This document shows, piece by piece, positions 62,718 through 64,000 of a stretch of 64,000 nucleotides of DNA; the first letter of the stretch is position 1, and each line of letters begins with the position of its first letter. The notes below the pieces were generated by a model. The model saw only the letters and a program-made list of their open reading frames with translations. It did no database searches and was not told the origin of the DNA. The translations under genes were made by a program, and so were the position numbers. The DNA is from Novosphingobium sp. CF614. Lineage in GTDB: Bacteria > Pseudomonadota > Alphaproteobacteria > Sphingomonadales > Sphingomonadaceae. The stretch lies in NCBI RefSeq assembly GCF_900113255.1, contig NZ_FOOR01000001.1:372001-436000 (forward strand), read 5' to 3'.

Positions 62718-63938
62718 CTACGCCGAACGCAGCTTGATCTTGGGAAGCAGGGCCGTGGAAAGCAGAATGGCCACGCCGTAGAAGATGAACGGCGTGGCAT
62801 ACGAGCCCGTCACATCGCGCAGCTTGGCGAACAGCACGGGCGATATCACCGACAGGACCATGGCGATCGACATCACGAGCCCCATCGCCTTGCCGACGAC
62901 CGCCCGGTCGAAAGTCCTGGCGATCAGCACGCCCCACAGAGGGTTCAGCAGACCCGAACCAAAGGAAAACAGGGCTCCACCGGCAAACAGCCCCGGAACC
63001 GACGCGGCCGAGGCAAGCGTCAGCAGGCCCGCAGTGCTCAACACCATGCTGGTAAACTGGATCAGGCGAATATCGAACCGGTCGCCTACGAATGCGAACA
63101 TCAGCTTGCCCGACGCGCTGCTCACCGCGATGGTCGACATGGCGAGCGCGGCGATCTTCGCCTGAATCCCAAGATCGCCCGCGAAAAGAACGATGTTGCT
63201 GGTCGTCCCCGTGCCGGACGACATCGGGATGCCCAGCGAGAAGGCGACCAGCCAGAAATTGAGATCGCCGACCACTTCGCGAATCGAAACCGGTTTGCCC
63301 TTGGTCCGGGTAGAGGGCTGTTCCGGCGGCGGTTCCGAGGCGCCGTCGGGGTGAAGACCGCGATCCTCCGGCCGACTGACGATCAGGAACAGCCCGGCCG
63401 GGATCATCGTGAGGGCGACGAACAACGCGAGAATGCGCAGCGCCATGCGCCAGTCGAGAACTTCGATGACCTGCTGGACCACCACCGGGAAAACGAAGCT
63501 TCCTGCTGACAGACCGGCGATCGCGATGCCCATGGCCAACCCGCGCCGCTTCACGAACCAGCGCATGATGAGCACCGATGCCCCCATCGGCCCGCAAACC
63601 GAAATCGGAATGGTCATGAACACCGCATAGACCGCGATGACATGCCACATCGTCTGCACGAACGAGAGCGCGAATAACCCGCTCGCCAGCAGCACCGCCG
63701 CGGCGGTCGTCAAGACCTGGAAGGGAAAGCGATCCATCCACCCGCCGATGATCGGCGACATGACCACGCCGAACAACAGGATCGCCCCCATGCCCATCAT
63801 GGTCATGGTATGCGTGGCGTGGAATTCCTTGCCGATCGGCGCGGAAATGATCCCATACGAACTGAAGACGATGCCGCTGGCCAGCGCCAGCATGAAGAAT
63901 ATGGTGGCGACCTGCCGCCAGCCGACCGCGAAATTCAT
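62718..63938 (-). CDS. MFS transporter
   Basis: This 406-residue carrier has 12 predicted helices. The loop motif is GGWMDRFPFQVL (about residue 65), and VCGPMGASVLIMRWFVKRRGLAMGIAIAGLSAGSF is typical of monocarboxylate/OFA-like carriers. It is more distant from the other three MFS proteins. The ATG at 63938 has no good ribosome-binding site. It is upstream of, and probably co-transcribed with, the unassigned gene at 61487. Confidence 0.9.
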   Translation of the reverse strand: MNFAVGWRQVATIFFMLALASGIVFSSYGIISAPIGKEFHATHTMTMMGMGAILLFGVVMSPIIGGWMDRFPFQVLTTAAAVLLASGLFALSFVQTMWHVIAVYAVFMTIPISVCGPMGASVLIMRWFVKRRGLAMGIAIAGLSAGSFVFPVVVQQVIEVLDWRMALRILALFVALTMIPAGLFLIVSRPEDRGLHPDGASEPPPEQPSTRTKGKPVSIREVVGDLNFWLVAFSLGIPMSSGTGTTSNIVLFAGDLGIQAKIAALAMSTIAVSSASGKLMFAFVGDRFDIRLIQFTSMVLSTAGLLTLASAASVPGLFAGGALFSFGSGLLNPLWGVLIARTFDRAVVGKAMGLVMSIAMVLSVISPVLFAKLRDVTGSYATPFIFYGVAILLSTALLPKIKLRSA

Positions 63939-64000
63939 TGGATCGCACTTTCGATTGGCGCAAGCCGGGGATCGAACGATCGTGAACCCCGACGGGCCAT

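Overview
The window is G+C-rich DNA with Shine-Dalgarno sites of the GGAG/GAGG type and short intergenic gaps. Its gene content is typical of a metabolically versatile alphaproteobacterium: clustered SDRs, TauD/TfdA dioxygenases, class III CoA-transferases, cytochromes P450 and OFA-like MFS carriers. A sphingomonad such as Novosphingobium, Sphingobium or a relative is the most likely source. That placement is an inference from gene content and repeat style, not from a marker gene. No tRNA, rRNA, CRISPR array, transposase or integrase was recognised.

Left part (1-15.8 kb), mostly housekeeping and signalling. It holds the first codons of an AAA-type ATPase, a small L7/L12-like membrane protein coupled to a micro-ORF, a DUF4870 protein, a NupC-type nucleoside carrier and a YhhQ-type queuosine-precursor transporter. 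These are followed by a dienelactone-hydrolase-like lipoprotein, a DUF442/PTP-like protein, two diguanylate cyclases, purU with a nitronate monooxygenase, katG with a clear terminator, an acetyl-CoA hydrolase/transferase family protein, and a receiver-receiver-GGDEF response regulator.

Middle part (15.9-46.2 kb), an accessory catabolic island. An amidohydrolase/SDR/Rieske-ferredoxin operon lies beside a TetR regulator. After it come several operons that reuse one set of parts: metal-dependent amidohydrolase, TauD-like dioxygenase, cupin, SnoaL/NTF2-like proteins, SDRs, class III CoA-transferases, dienelactone hydrolase, P450, 2Fe-2S ferredoxin, SRPBCC protein and MFS importer. The main observation is that five intergenic regions between 24.5 and 42.1 kb carry copies of one inverted repeat, ATAGY-N4-RCTAT. 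At four promoters it overlaps the -10 hexamer of a sigma70-like promoter, and at the P450/SnoaL2 divergent region it occurs twice. This ties nearly all island operons into one candidate regulon. The TetR gene at 24611-25297 borders two of the sites and is the best candidate regulator.

Right part (46.2-64 kb), further catabolic operons in which I did not find the repeat. A phosphotriesterase-family hydrolase diverges from an SDR/LLM-flavoprotein/enoyl-CoA-hydratase operon. Then come a D-2-hydroxyacid dehydrogenase, a second enoyl-CoA hydratase, and a minus-strand group of methyltransferase, nitronate monooxygenase, acyl-CoA synthetase and MaoC-like hydratase. A second P450 closely resembles the one at 27.9 kb and is followed by an amidohydrolase and an SDR. 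The window ends with an MFS carrier next to a protein I cannot assign.

Taken together, the island looks like uptake (four MFS carriers), oxidative attack (P450s, TauD dioxygenases, LLM monooxygenase), hydrolysis (amidohydrolases, dienelactone hydrolases, phosphotriesterase-like enzyme), dehydrogenation (nine SDRs), CoA activation (CoA-transferases, acyl-CoA synthetase) and beta-oxidation-like steps (enoyl-CoA hydratases, MaoC). The substrate cannot be read from the sequence.
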